A stretch of 64,000 nt of DNA from Bacteroidaceae bacterium (GTDB taxonomy: Bacteria; Bacteroidota; Bacteroidia; Bacteroidales; Bacteroidaceae), in the NCBI GenBank assembly GCA_024401305.1, contig JAKSLI010000003.1, positions 1 through 64,000 on the forward strand, read 5' to 3'. Of this stretch, positions 1-9,300 are shown piece after piece. Made by a program: the position numbers and the translations under genes. The notes beneath the pieces were generated by a model, which worked only from the letters and a program-made list of their open reading frames with translations, made no database searches and had not been told where the DNA came from. Numbering within the stretch: position 1 is the stretch's first letter; each line of letters starts with the position of its first letter.

Positions 1-372
1 CTTGCAGAAGGATCTAAAGCCGATGGTTACCAGTTGGTAGGTACATACGAGACAAAGGAGCTTTCCGCTGACGACTACTTCATCTCGAACAACAAGTTCT
101 GGCGTGCAGGCGACATGACCCACGCTAGTGGTGGTGTAAAGGCTGCTCCATTCCGTGCATACCTCAAGAACACTACGGGTAGTGCAATGGCAAGTGCTCT
201 CCGCATCGCAGTTGAGGATGACAGCGCAACAGCCATCGATGTCCTCAACATGCTCAACGACGCTGACGCAGAGTACTACGACCTCAACGGCCGCCGCATC
301 CCTCAGCTCCAGAAGGGCATCAACATCGTGAAGTACGGAAACGGTAAGACTAAGAAGGTCAGCATCAAGTAA
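1..372 (+). CDS. C-terminus of a tailed secreted protein (5' end outside window)
   Basis: The reading frame is open from the first base, so only about the last 123 residues are present. The visible part ends in DLNGRRIPQLQKGINIVKYG followed by a Lys-rich end (..TKKVSIK). This is the short terminal motif shared by the other exported proteins in this window (the 2147-, 415-, 426- and 914-residue proteins). In Prevotella-type genomes such tails are common on exported proteins and resemble the end of type IX secretion sorting domains; that role is inference. The segment before the tail (..FWRAGDM..PFRAYLKN..ALRIAVEDD) is a beta-rich module often seen before such tails. The catalytic or binding part of the protein is not visible. 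The next gene is a small YxxP/ILxxS peptide. Confidence 0.8.
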   Translation, partial: LAEGSKADGYQLVGTYETKELSADDYFISNNKFWRAGDMTHASGGVKAAPFRAYLKNTTGSAMASALRIAVEDDSATAIDVLNMLNDADAEYYDLNGRRIPQLQKGINIVKYGNGKTKKVSIK

Positions 373-458
373 AAGACTGAATTAAAACAACTATTATAAA
401 CTATAAAAAAACTCGTGACGCTCGTGAAACCCGTGTTGAATCATAAAGAAATATAGCA

Positions 459-671
459 ATGAATAAAAAAGAATATATATCACCAATAGTGAATATTGTA
501 AAGTTGAGAAGCTTTACGATCCTTGCCGCCAGCCCAATAAAATTGTCAAGAGGGCATGCGGATGAGGAGCAAAGTGTTTACAAACCAAGGCCAGACGAGA
601 TGGGCATCATCTGGGTGGAAACCAGAAGGCAAGACGACCGCGTCATAGACGACAGCGAAGAAGACTGGTAG
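459..671 (+). CDS. Small YxxP/ILxxS peptide 1 (70 aa), function unknown
   Basis: I do not know a function for this 70-residue protein. Its N-terminus has Tyr6-Ile-Ser-Pro9 and then Ile21-Leu-Ala-Ala-Ser25. The same spaced pattern occurs in two other tiny genes in the window (starting 14420 and 18703). After ILAAS the sequence becomes hydrophilic and ends acidic and aromatic (..DDSEEDW). There is no hydrophobic stretch long enough for a normal signal peptide or membrane anchor. It lies 86 bp downstream of a gene for a tailed secreted protein, and the two other copies sit in the same relative position. It could be a leader-plus-core peptide, a small partner of the exported protein, or a signalling peptide; none of these is shown. 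That the gene is real is supported mainly by the conservation between the three paralogues. Confidence 0.7.
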   Translation: MNKKEYISPIVNIVKLRSFTILAASPIKLSRGHADEEQSVYKPRPDEMGIIWVETRRQDDRVIDDSEEDW

Positions 672-709
672 TCGTCATTAAAAACAAACCAATAAATCTG
701 ACTTATCGT

Positions 710-744
710 ACTTATCATCAACGACATCCATCAGTTTGATAAGT
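710..744 (+). terminator. Possible weak terminator hairpin
   Basis: ACTTATCA (710-717) and TGATAAGT (737-744) are perfect inverted repeats separated by 19 nt and followed by an AT-rich stretch. They could end the transcript of the preceding peptide gene. The long loop makes this uncertain. Confidence 0.3.
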
Positions 745-768
745 ATAATTTATTGATAAATAACGATA

Positions 769-804
769 AAGGGCTGCAACGGTGAATGTTCCGTTGCAGC
801 CCTT
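769..804. terminator. Strong bidirectional terminator hairpin
   Basis: A perfect 14-bp stem, AAGGGCTGCAACGG (769-782) and its complement (791-804), closes an 8-nt loop. It lies between the plus-strand peptide gene and the end of the minus-strand transporter gene. A run of T follows at 812-817 on the plus strand, so it probably serves both convergent transcripts. Confidence 0.8.
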
Positions 805-830
805 GGTGTATGTTTTTTAGTAGAGTTCCC

Positions 831-2510
831 TCAACTTCCCATGAGAACGAGCAGTTGGGCTACGAGTACTCGGAGGAACATTGAGAGGGGATAGACGGTG
901 GAATATGCGATGGACGACTGGTCGCTGCCGCAGATACTATTGGAATAAGCGAGAGCCGGTGGGTCTGTCGTGCCACCGCTTATCATGCCGATGATAGTGA
1001 AATAGCTGCGATGACAGAGATAGCGAGCGATGATGCCGATAAGCATACATGGCATGAAGGTGATGATAAAGCCATAAACAACCCACCAATAGCCGCCATT
1101 TGTAACGGTTTCCACGAATCCTTTGCCAGCTCCCAAGCCAACTGCCGCCATGAAAAGACAGATACCGACCTCACGCATCAGAAGGTTTGCGGAGGATGTG
1201 GCGTATGTAACGAGATGCAGTCGTGGGCCATAATAAGAGAGCAGAATGGAGACTATGAGCGGACCGCCAGCCAATCCCAACTTCACGGGTACTGGCATTC
1301 CCGGCAGCATGATAGGCAAGGAGCCGAGAAGAACGCCGAGGGCGATGCCAAGGAAGGTGCAGAACATCTGCGGTTGGTCGAGTCGCTTCAGAGAGTTTCC
1401 AAGCAATGCGCTGACCTCATTCACATCATTCTTTTGTCCGACAACAGTCACACGGTCGCCAAGTTGCAAGAGCAATGCCGGCTGCGCAAGGAGGTCTATG
1501 CCAGCACGACGCACGCGACTGATGCTGACATGGAAAGTTTCGTTGAGTTTGAGGTCGGAAAGTCGTCTGCCTTGCAGTTTCGCATTGGTCACAATAATGC
1601 GCTCATTCACAAGAACTCCCTTCGCCTCTTTCTCCCAATCGGCACGAGCAATCCCCGTCAACTGCTTACCTATGAGTATGGTAAGAGCCTCTGCATCAGC
1701 AGGTTTCGCAACAAGGAATATCCTATCTCCCATCTGAACCTTCGTCTCGGCAAGAGCAATCTCCACCTCACCGCAAGAGGAACGCATGATACGAGTGGCA
1801 ACAACCTCACGCCCTGCAAGTCGCTGTATGTCGCAGATGGTGCGGTTGCAAACGGCAGGGTTGGTAACTTCAATCGTCACCGACTGTAATGCACCACCGA
1901 TAGCAGGGTTGTTCTTGTCATAAAGTTTCTTCTCGTCGTCTAGGTTTATCCTGAACATCGACTTCAGGATGATGAAGCAAAGTATTATTCCGACTACGCC
2001 AAGCGGATAAGCCACGGCATAGCCTTGCGCGAAAATCGGATTGAATTCGCCGCCATGCATGTCACTATAAGTTTGCTGTGCGGCACCAAGACCAGGGGTA
2101 TTGGTCACAGCTCCATAGAGAACGCCGGTCATTGTCATCAGATTCTCGCCAGTAACGACATGGATGAGGTAGGCAGTAGCAGCACCAAGGAGTACTAGTC
2201 CCGTGGCAAGGAGGTTGAGCGTGATGCCACCCTTACGAAAAGAGGCAAAGAAGCCAGGACCAACCTGCATACCGATACTATATATAAATAGAATAAGACC
2301 GAATTCCTTGACGAAATGTGATGTGACATCGTCGAGCATAAGTCCGAAATGACTCGCCAGGATGCCGACAAACAGAATCCATGTCACGCCAAGACTCACG
2401 CCAGCAACCTTTATTCGCGAGAGCATCAAGCCGACACATATAATAATAGATACCAACAATACGCTATGCGCCACGCCAGTACCGAGAAACAACTCTTCAA
2501 GCCAAAACAT
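831..2510 (-). CDS. AspT/YidE-family putative transporter with two RCK_C domains
   Basis: This 559-residue protein has the family layout of aspartate:alanine exchanger-type transporters (AspT, YidE, YbjL). About five to six hydrophobic helices lie in residues 5-185, two TrkA-C/RCK_C-like regulatory domains in about 205-375 (e.g. VEIALAETKVQMGDRIFLVA and the repeat ending LLQLGDRVTVVG), and a second set of helices in 385-559. Family-type glycine-rich segments such as GAVTNTPGLGAAQQ and GGTTDPPALAYSNS occur in the two halves, as expected of an internal duplication. It would act as an inner-membrane secondary transporter; the substrate cannot be read from sequence. A small one-helix membrane protein is encoded just upstream in the same direction, and a LysR regulator diverges from the same intergenic region, so LysR control is plausible. 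Confidence 0.88.
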   Translation of the reverse strand: MFWLEELFLGTGVAHSVLLVSIIICVGLMLSRIKVAGVSLGVTWILFVGILASHFGLMLDDVTSHFVKEFGLILFIYSIGMQVGPGFFASFRKGGITLNLLATGLVLLGAATAYLIHVVTGENLMTMTGVLYGAVTNTPGLGAAQQTYSDMHGGEFNPIFAQGYAVAYPLGVVGIILCFIILKSMFRINLDDEKKLYDKNNPAIGGALQSVTIEVTNPAVCNRTICDIQRLAGREVVATRIMRSSCGEVEIALAETKVQMGDRIFLVAKPADAEALTILIGKQLTGIARADWEKEAKGVLVNERIIVTNAKLQGRRLSDLKLNETFHVSISRVRRAGIDLLAQPALLLQLGDRVTVVGQKNDVNEVSALLGNSLKRLDQPQMFCTFLGIALGVLLGSLPIMLPGMPVPVKLGLAGGPLIVSILLSYYGPRLHLVTYATSSANLLMREVGICLFMAAVGLGAGKGFVETVTNGGYWWVVYGFIITFMPCMLIGIIARYLCHRSYFTIIGMISGGTTDPPALAYSNSICGSDQSSIAYSTVYPLSMFLRVLVAQLLVLMGS

Positions 2511-2533
2511 CGATGGGATTTGTGATTTATGAT

Positions 2534-2704
2534 TTACAACGGATTGTTCGTCACATTATCGCCATCGGTGAAGAAGTCGTCTGGATCATGATTGTAATCC
2601 CTGAACTTATTGTAAGCGGTATGTGAGAAACAAAGGATAAGGGCAAGGGCTGAGATGCCGCAAAGAATGAGAAGAAGATTCCCTGATGATAGTATATAAT
2701 TCAT
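2534..2704 (-). CDS. Small single-helix membrane protein (56 aa)
   Basis: The protein begins MNYILSSGNLLLILCGISAL, giving one transmembrane helix (about residues 6-26), followed by a short polar tail (..DYNHDPDDFFTDGDN..). A longer start 36 nt upstream exists, but its ATG overlaps the -7 promoter box at 2738-2745, so the internal start at 2704 is preferred. The gene ends 23 bp before the AspT/YidE-type transporter and is probably cotranscribed with it, possibly as a small accessory subunit. I do not recognise a family. Confidence 0.6.
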   Translation of the reverse strand: MNYILSSGNLLLILCGISALALILCFSHTAYNKFRDYNHDPDDFFTDGDNVTNNPL

Positions 2705-2737
2705 AGTTTTATTGGTTGGTTTCCGTTTTTTCGGCTG

Positions 2738-2745
2738 CAAAGGTA
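2738..2745 (-). promoter_or_regulatory. -7 box of the transporter operon promoter
   Basis: On the minus strand the sequence is TACCTTTG, which matches the Bacteroidetes -7 consensus TAnnTTTG. It lies about 34 nt before the chosen start of the small membrane protein. No clear -33 TTTG is seen at 19 nt. Confidence 0.6.
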
Positions 2746-2788
2746 CAGAAGATAAATGGTGATTTTACGCCATAATAATAGTTTGTTC

Positions 2789-2845
2789 CGATAGTTGCTA
2801 TCGCCGAATTGCTATAAGCGAAAACGATGGTAGTTATCGTAACTA
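2789..2845. promoter_or_regulatory. Two palindromic operator candidates between the divergent genes
   Basis: CGATAG-TTG-CTATCG (2789-2803) and TAGTTA-TCG-TAACTA (2831-2845) are perfect 6-3-6 palindromes whose centres are 42 bp apart. They lie between the divergent -7 boxes of the transporter operon and the LysR gene. LysR-type regulators bind dyads of this size, often two per promoter, so these are likely sites of the neighbouring regulator (inference). Confidence 0.6.
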
Positions 2846-2882
2846 TCTTTGAAACTTATTTGTCAGAATGCCTTTTTTTTTA

Positions 2883-2890
2883 TAATTTTG
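2883..2890 (+). promoter_or_regulatory. -7 box of the LysR gene promoter
   Basis: TAATTTTG matches TAnnTTTG and lies 25 nt before the chosen ATG. It falls inside the longer open frame that begins at 2849, which argues against that upstream start. Confidence 0.65.
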
Positions 2891-2914
2891 CAGCCGAAAG
2901 TTGAACAATATAAA

Positions 2915-3817
2915 ATGGAACTAAGGCAACTAAGGTATTTTGTAAGGGTGGCGGAGACATGTAATTTCTCTGAGGCATCGCGACAGTTGAACATCACCCA
3001 AAGCACTCTCTCCCAACAGATTAAGCAACTTGAAGACGAACTTGGCGTCAAGCTGCTGATTCGTAATTCCCACTCAGTCCGACTGTCGGATGTAGGCGAG
3101 GCGTTTCTTGCCCAAGCGCAGCGCACTCTCACGGCAGCAGACACTTGCATCGAGCGTATTCACGATGTGCAGGAACTGGGAACCGGTGTACTGAATATCG
3201 GTTCTACCTACACATTCTCGCCAATGCTCAAGGAGACGGTCCTGCTGTTCATGAAGAAGTATCCGGGCGTGAAGGTCAACATCCACTGCCATTCCATGCA
3301 GACATTGATGAAAATGCTTGATAGCCAGAAGATTGATGTCGTGCTGAGCTACAAACCTTCGCAGACTTTCAACGACATTGACTCGCACATCATCTTCGAC
3401 AACCGTCTGGCTGTAATCGTAGCCGATACGCATCCGTTGGCAAAGAAAGGGAGCATACGCCTCAACGAACTGGAATCTGTGCCACTGGCAATGCCTACCA
3501 AGGGTATGCAGGCTCGCTGTACCTTCGACCGACTCGTGGAAGGTCACGACTATCGCTTCAACATGCGTCTGGAAAGCAATGAAGTGAACACGCTGATCGA
3601 CCTTGTGCGCGGCTCACACATGGCAACGGTTCTCAGTCAGGCAACGGTGGCTCATGTAAAAGGAATATCCGTTCTGAAGCTTGACCATAAGGGCACTTCC
3701 ATGGAAGGTTCGTTCCATGTTCTACGCAATGCCTACATGAAGCGATCAACAAAAGAATTCCTTAGATTGCTATGTGAGAACCGTTCGTATGGTCTCGCGC
3801 TGATGGATTTGTTTTAG
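2915..3817 (+). CDS. LysR-family transcriptional regulator
   Basis: This is a 301-residue LysR-type regulator of normal family length. From the chosen start the protein begins MELRQLRYFVRVAE. The N-terminal winged helix-turn-helix is at residues 1-60 (NFSEASRQLNITQSTLSQQIKQ), followed by a linker helix and the periplasmic-binding-like effector domain from about residue 90 (TFSPMLKETVLLFMKKYPGV onward). The longer frame from 2849 adds a poor N-terminus and overlaps the -7 box, so 2915 is chosen. The gene diverges from the AspT/YidE-type transporter operon, with two perfect dyads in between, so that operon and the gene itself are the probable targets. The effector is unknown; the protein looks most like the CynR/OxyR side of the family. 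Confidence 0.93.
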   Translation: MELRQLRYFVRVAETCNFSEASRQLNITQSTLSQQIKQLEDELGVKLLIRNSHSVRLSDVGEAFLAQAQRTLTAADTCIERIHDVQELGTGVLNIGSTYTFSPMLKETVLLFMKKYPGVKVNIHCHSMQTLMKMLDSQKIDVVLSYKPSQTFNDIDSHIIFDNRLAVIVADTHPLAKKGSIRLNELESVPLAMPTKGMQARCTFDRLVEGHDYRFNMRLESNEVNTLIDLVRGSHMATVLSQATVAHVKGISVLKLDHKGTSMEGSFHVLRNAYMKRSTKEFLRLLCENRSYGLALMDLF

Positions 3818-3854
3818 TGGCCACAAACAAAAACTGCAAAAAAACAACGAAATA

Positions 3855-3886
3855 TTTGTGTATATTCTCACTTATTCGTAATTTTG
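3855..3886 (+). promoter_or_regulatory. Promoter of the riboswitch-btuB transcript
   Basis: TTTG at 3855-3858 and TAATTTTG at 3879-3886 are separated by 20 nt, close to the Bacteroidetes TTTG-N19-TAnnTTTG consensus. The 20 nt ending at 3886 (CTCACTTATTCGTAATTTTG) are identical to the promoter of the DPP IV gene. Transcription would start about 3893, just before the riboswitch. Confidence 0.75.
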
Positions 3887-3901
3887 CACCCGAAAAACAA
3901 T

Positions 3902-4151
3902 ACCAAAGGTTATTGGTGTCTTGCTGCGGCAATGCGTAATGCATAATGCGTAATTGCACTAAGCAAAGACTTAATAGGGAATCAGGTGAGAATCCTGGAC
4001 AGTCCCGCTGCTGTGAGTTCCATTATTCCAGCACCAAAACAGAAGCCACTGAGAACGGTGTAATTACGCATTAAGCATTATGAATTACGCATTATTCTTG
4101 GGAAGGCGGTGCCGAGGAGGAACAAGTCAGAAGACCTGCCAAGAAGACCTT
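3902..4151 (+). ncRNA. Cobalamin (B12) riboswitch
   Basis: The conserved blocks are present in order: AAAGGTTATTGGTG near 3905; GGGAATCAGGTGAGAATCC followed by GGACAGTCCCGCTGCTGTGA (3978-4016); AGCCACTG near 4043; GGGAAGG near 4100; and the B12-box-like AAGTCAGAAGACCTGCC (4124-4140). AAGGT (3906-3910) and ACCTT (4147-4151) can close P1. It lies upstream of a TonB-dependent receptor gene, the usual place for btuB control, where cobalamin binding lowers expression. Oddity: two complementary copies of an AATGCGTAATGC-type repeat (3931-3955 and 4062-4094) sit in what look like the P2 and P6 loops and could pair with each other. Confidence 0.95.
3931..4094. repeat. Inverted AATGCGTAATGC-type repeats inside the riboswitch
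   Basis: The 25-nt copy at 3931-3955 and the 32-nt copy at 4062-4094 are reverse complements, apart from a 7-nt expansion and a substitution in the second. Both fall in variable peripheral loops of the riboswitch, leaving the conserved core intact. Confidence 0.8.
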
Positions 4152-4219
4152 AATGTTCGTAGTTTGCGCTCGTGGGTTAGGCGCTGCGGATGAGGATATG
4201 GCAAATAAAAACTTTACAC

Positions 4220-6220
4220 ATGAAATCAAGATTGCTGATAGTGCTTGTCATGATGATGAGCACCCTCTTTGCGTATGCCCAGACGATCCCCTCCGTCTCC
4301 CCCACAAGGGGGAGGGACGTTCCCAATGAGCAGAACAGATTTGTTGACTCGATCCGCCATATAGAGGAAGTGACGGTGATGGGCAAGCGTCCTCTTGCCA
4401 CCACGCAAAGCCTCAACGGAAAGGAGCTTCAGGCGCTGTCGTCAACGAGCATTGCCGACGCCTTGAAATACTTCGCTGGCGTACAGATAAAGGACATGGG
4501 CGGTCTCGGTGGACTCAAGACCATCAATGTCCGCTCGCTCGGAGCACAGCATGTGGGTGTCTATATCGACGGAATACGCATCACGAACGCGCAGAACGGT
4601 ACTGTGGACCTAGGAAAATACTCGCTATCGACGCTTGAATCCGTACAGCTCTACAACGCGAACAAACTCGACGAGTGCCAGTCGGCATCGGAATATGCGT
4701 CAGGAGCAACAGTCTATCTCCGCACCCGCCGACCACAAAAGGACTCTCTTTCGGCTCAGGTGCGTTGGGCGTCGTTCCACACATACATGGGCAAGCTCAA
4801 CGCCCAGTTTGCGAAGAAAGGTTGGAGCGGTTTCATCGACGGCGAATACATGAGCAGCAAGGGCGACTATCCTTTCCGCTATCACTCGCAATTTGAGGAC
4901 ACGGTAGGCACTCGCGCAAACTCGGACATCGAGTATTTCCGTGTGGAAGGTAGTGTGTTCAAGAACGGATTCTCCTCACACCTCTACTACTACGACTCGG
5001 AGCGCGGCTGTCCGGGAGGCATAGTCCGCCGACTGTCGGATAAATATATTAATGTGGGACGTGAATGGGACCGCGACCTCTTCGCACAGTTCTCTTACCA
5101 GCAGATGATCGGCGACCACCATCGCTTCAAGGTGAACAGCAAGTATTCGTACGAATATCTCCGCTACTGCACCGACTATCCAGAGAACCAGAACACGGCT
5201 CGTGTGGACAACCACTACAACAACCACGATGTATATGGCTCTGCGTCATACTCGTACATGCCGTTCTCGTGGCTCTCGTTCAACACAGGTTACGACCTCC
5301 GCTGGTCTATGATGACTTGCGACCTCAGAAACTTCTCCGTCGTCCATCGCCTTGACCAGAAAGCTGTTGCAGCAGTTCATCTCAACTACCAGAACTTCCA
5401 GGCAGCAGCCACGATGCTCTACCAACACTACAAGGACCACACCTTCGCCAACACAGGGGCAGCCAAGCCGCTTGAACGCTTCACCCCAACGGTTTCTCTC
5501 GGTTACACTATGAAGGACCTCACGCTGAGAGGTTGGTACAAGAAGATATTCCGTGCTCCTACGCTGAACGATCTCTACTACACACAGGTGGGCAACCGCA
5601 ACCTGAAGCCGGAATACACCGAGCAATGGAACTTCGGCGCAGAGTGGAAGATGCCATTTATTCCGCTTATGGGAGGAACATTGAGCGGCAATCTCCAGTG
5701 CGATGTCTATCAGAACAAGATCACGAACCGCATTGTCTGTCTGCCTCTGAAGGGCACTTACTCATGGTCGATGATGAACTACGGCTACACCTTCTGCCAA
5801 GGTCTCAACGCAACGGGAAACATCCGCTACGGCATAAAGGACTGGAACTTCTCGCTTCTGACCTCTCTGACATGGCAGCGCGACCTAAACCGCACCGACC
5901 CGGAGGACGAAGACACTTACAACAAGCCGATATGCTACTCGCCAACACTCAGCTACGGCATCACCGGCATCGCGGCTTACAAGGGCATCTCTCTCACACT
6001 TTCCGACCTCCATGTAGGCGAACGAATGTGGAGCTATGCCGACCCGGAAGACCTTCTCGAGCCATACAATAACATTGACTTGAAATTGACTTGTGAACTG
6101 TCAACATTCTCTTCCATCTCATTGGAAATCAACGACTTGCTTGACGAGCAGTACGAACATGTTCCTCGCTACCCAATGCCAGGACGTAACTTCAAGCTGA
6201 CGCTCACTGTTGGATTGTAA
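4220..6220 (+). CDS. btuB: TonB-dependent outer-membrane cobalamin receptor (BtuB-like)
   Basis: This 666-residue protein starts with the signal peptide MKSRLLIVLVMMMSTLFAYA. A TonB-box-like EEVTVMG follows at about residues 56-62, then the plug domain (LQALSSTSIADALKYFAGVQIKDMGG, ..VYIDGIRI) and a beta-barrel ending in an aromatic-rich strand (..PGRNFKLTLTVGL). The size is close to the BtuB family. A cobalamin riboswitch precedes the gene, and BtuG-like and DUF4465 genes follow, so cobamide import is the likely role. An upstream ATG in frame (4190) adds ten residues before a good signal peptide and is rejected. A small GC-rich palindrome sits in frame in the linker between signal peptide and TonB box. 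Energy would come from a TonB/ExbBD system such as the one at 59.6-62.6 kb. Confidence 0.93.
   Translation: MKSRLLIVLVMMMSTLFAYAQTIPSVSPTRGRDVPNEQNRFVDSIRHIEEVTVMGKRPLATTQSLNGKELQALSSTSIADALKYFAGVQIKDMGGLGGLKTINVRSLGAQHVGVYIDGIRITNAQNGTVDLGKYSLSTLESVQLYNANKLDECQSASEYASGATVYLRTRRPQKDSLSAQVRWASFHTYMGKLNAQFAKKGWSGFIDGEYMSSKGDYPFRYHSQFEDTVGTRANSDIEYFRVEGSVFKNGFSSHLYYYDSERGCPGGIVRRLSDKYINVGREWDRDLFAQFSYQQMIGDHHRFKVNSKYSYEYLRYCTDYPENQNTARVDNHYNNHDVYGSASYSYMPFSWLSFNTGYDLRWSMMTCDLRNFSVVHRLDQKAVAAVHLNYQNFQAAATMLYQHYKDHTFANTGAAKPLERFTPTVSLGYTMKDLTLRGWYKKIFRAPTLNDLYYTQVGNRNLKPEYTEQWNFGAEWKMPFIPLMGGTLSGNLQCDVYQNKITNRIVCLPLKGTYSWSMMNYGYTFCQGLNATGNIRYGIKDWNFSLLTSLTWQRDLNRTDPEDEDTYNKPICYSPTLSYGITGIAAYKGISLTLSDLHVGERMWSYADPEDLLEPYNNIDLKLTCELSTFSSISLEINDLLDEQYEHVPRYPMPGRNFKLTLTVGL
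4297..4314. repeat. GC-rich palindrome inserted in frame in btuB
   Basis: CTCCCCC-ACAA-GGGGGAG forms a perfect 7-bp hairpin. It lies in the btuB coding region just after the signal peptide and encodes part of SVSPTRGRDVPN. Such CCCCC/GGGGG palindromes look like the intergenic repeat at 37840-37985, but here the sequence is read as protein. Confidence 0.6.
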
Positions 6221-6348
6221 AGTTTCGCTCGCATTGCTCACGAAAGTTGGTAACGGCATATTCGTAAAACAATGTAGCAAAAGTCATTAGCCTCAAGTCG
6301 AGCTTGCGAGCGTTGAATAAAACACTTAACAAACCAACATAATTATTA

Positions 6349-9300
6349 ATGAAACAGAAACTACTAATCAAGCAGTTGCTTTGCTTGCTTTTCGTGGCTC
6401 TGCCTACATTGGCGTGGGCTGACAGGGAGGTGAAGCAACCAGTCTTCGGCAAACAAGTCATAACAGTTGCCGACGACGAGGTAATCACGTTCGTCGATCC
6501 AAAGGGCGACACGGATTACACAGGACAGACTTCCGAGAACTGTCAGGGCATGACAGTCTTCAAGCCTGCTGTTGAAGGCAAGTCCGTACAGATTGTCTTC
6601 GAGTACATGAACATGGGCGGTAGCGGAAGCTATTATTCCGTAGCCAATGTTTACAACGGCAACCCTGATGCTGACAACTCATTCACATGGGCAACAAGCA
6701 CATCTACCGTTCCTACAAGCTACAGCGCTTCGGTATTGCCTTCTGGCGACATTCTCCGCGCTTTCCCTAACGAAAGAAACAAGACCTACGAGAACGAGAC
6801 CTACTTCTCTACAAGCAACGACGGCATGCTCTCTGTAGGTTTCGCTTATCGCTATGCCTACAGCTGCAAAGGCTGGAAGGCTAAGGTGAAGCTTGTTGCG
6901 CTCAACAACATGCAGACAAAGGGTGCTGCTGCCGACTACAGCGCAGTTCCCACATCAGTGAAGTCAAAGCAGAATGTAGCTCTCGCCGGTTTCAATGTTA
7001 CCACTGAGGGCGTGATGAACGCAGACAATCTCACTGGCGTAAAGGTTAAGTTTGCGAAGAACGAGGGCGTTGTTAATCCTTCGGATCTCAAGCTTTATGA
7101 TGCTAGTGGCAATGACCTTAATGCAACTATTACTGCCGATGGCGAGAACCATTTGCTCACTGTAAACAAGACTCTCGTTGAAGGCAAGAACGATTTCCTC
7201 ATCAAGGGCGACTTCCTTGGCACAGCGGAGATTGGCGCAAAGGTGCAGCTCGACGTTCTCGGCGTGACAACAACAGCCATGCCAGACGGCGTAACTCCTT
7301 TCACTTCAGCAGAATCCGTGGAATTGGAAAACCCAGCCCTCGTGCTGATGTCTTCCACTCCACAGACTGTTACCGTAGGCGACACACCTCTCGCATTCTT
7401 TGACGAAGGTGGTGCTGACGGCAAGATCAAGCAGAATGTAAATGGAACAATCACTTTCCTCCCTGCCACTCCTAGCAAGAAGGTGATGATTGATGTGACA
7501 AAGATGAACATCTGGCTCGGCACTTATTACGTTCAGGAGTTCCGTGTTTACAACGGCACTGAAGTAAAGGCTGACAAGCTCATCAAGACTCTCAACAACG
7601 GCGAGACAGGCATCATCCGCTCTACAAGCGAAGACGGTGCACTTACCGTGAATCTTTTCGCAAACACTTCTGCCACAACATACGAAAACGACGGTTGGGA
7701 GGCTACAGTTTCGCAGTTCACTCCACAGGCAATGACCGTAGAGGAACTTGCTGTTGAAGCTGCTTCTACTGCCACTTGCTCTGCTGGTGACGATGCAGAA
7801 ATGCTCAAGGTTACAATCCTTACAGAGAACACAGAACCTGCACTCGTGCCAAGTTCATTCTCTGTTGACTGCGGCGAGAACTACGCTCTCGTATCAAAGG
7901 TAGCAATATACAGCACCGGAACTTCCGGCACTTACGCAGCAACAAAGAAGATTGGCGAAGCAGATGTTACTGCACAGAATGTGACTGTACCTGTTTCAAA
8001 TGCAGTTTCTCTCGTTGAAGGCAACAACTACTTCTGGGTAACCTACACACTCTCTACAACAGCAAAGAGCGGAAAGAAGGTTAGCGCGAAACTTGCCAAT
8101 GTGAAGTTCACAAACGATGCTACTGTTACTTACGACATTGCTACTGCCTTTGAGCGTGAGGTCAAGAACATTGCAATCGCAACAGAAGGCACGAAGACCG
8201 TTATGGTTGACGGCACTTTCGGACTCCAGAGCGAGCAATATCCTACTAATGCTAATTATACTGCTCCAGGTACTACAGACCGCATCGTGGTCTTCAAGCC
8301 TGCAAACGAAGGAAATGTCTGCGAGATTGAGTTCTCTAAGTTCGAAATCTATTATGCCTCTTCAAGCTATGGCACAAAGGCTAAGTTCCAGATCTATAGC
8401 GGCGAAGGCACAAAGGGCGAGAAACTCTATGAAGTAACAGCTCCTACATCCGGTTCATACAACAAGGTTGGTCCTGGCGAGAAGCTCCGTTCTACAAGCG
8501 CTGACGGTGCTATCACCGTGGTTTACAACCCTAACACATCTTCTTACTACTACTGTGGCGAAGGCTTCACTGCCAATGTATCGGAATACAAGACAAAGGC
8601 AATGGAGTATGAAGAGACAACTGTTGCGCAGACTTCAAGCGATGTTGTAGCCGTTGGTGCAAAGAACCAGGCATTGCTCACGCTGAATGTTAATACTTCG
8701 GGAACAAACAATCCTCTCACACTGTCTAAGGTAAACATTGATCTCAAGGATCTTCAGCAGAACATTGCAGCCGTAAAGCTTTATGCTGTTGGCAAGAATG
8801 ACGCTGATCCTACCACAGACGCTACTCCTGTTGCAACAGCCACTGTTGGTGAGAATTCCGCTCTCATCCTCACTCTCGCTGAGCCTCTTGAACTAAAGGA
8901 AGGCGACAACTATCTCCGTCTCACTGCCGACATTGCAGAAGATGCTGTTGCTGACGCCAAGGTAGATGCTAAGGTTCTTTCTCTCACAATTGGTGGCGAA
9001 GAAAAGACTATCGAAGCTGGCGACCCTGACGGCGAGCGTACTGTGAAGTACATGTATCTCCTCCAGTCAGGCGACAATGGCGAGGTAACTATCGGCGACA
9101 ACACAATTATGTTCTACGACGATGGTGGTGCAGAAAAGAATGCTTCACGCAACTTCACTGGTCAGGTGACATTCGTGCCAAACTCTGCTGACAAGGCTAT
9201 CAAGTTCGTCTTCAAGACTTCTTCTTTCGGAAACTACTCTGACCACCTTTATATATATAATGGTGCAGAAGCAAAGACATCGGCAGATGTTGAGGTCGGC

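Noticed and set aside
459..671. Small peptides as classical RiPP precursors with a double-glycine leader
   Set aside because: No Gly-Gly cleavage motif, no radical SAM maturase or peptidase-transporter is nearby (the TIGR01212 radical SAM gene is 6 kb away and of a different family), so I only describe the pattern.
1011..1889. 292-codon plus-strand open frame
   Set aside because: It lies wholly antisense to the AspT/YidE-type transporter, whose translation is clearly a membrane protein. The plus-strand product has no family features and no promoter.
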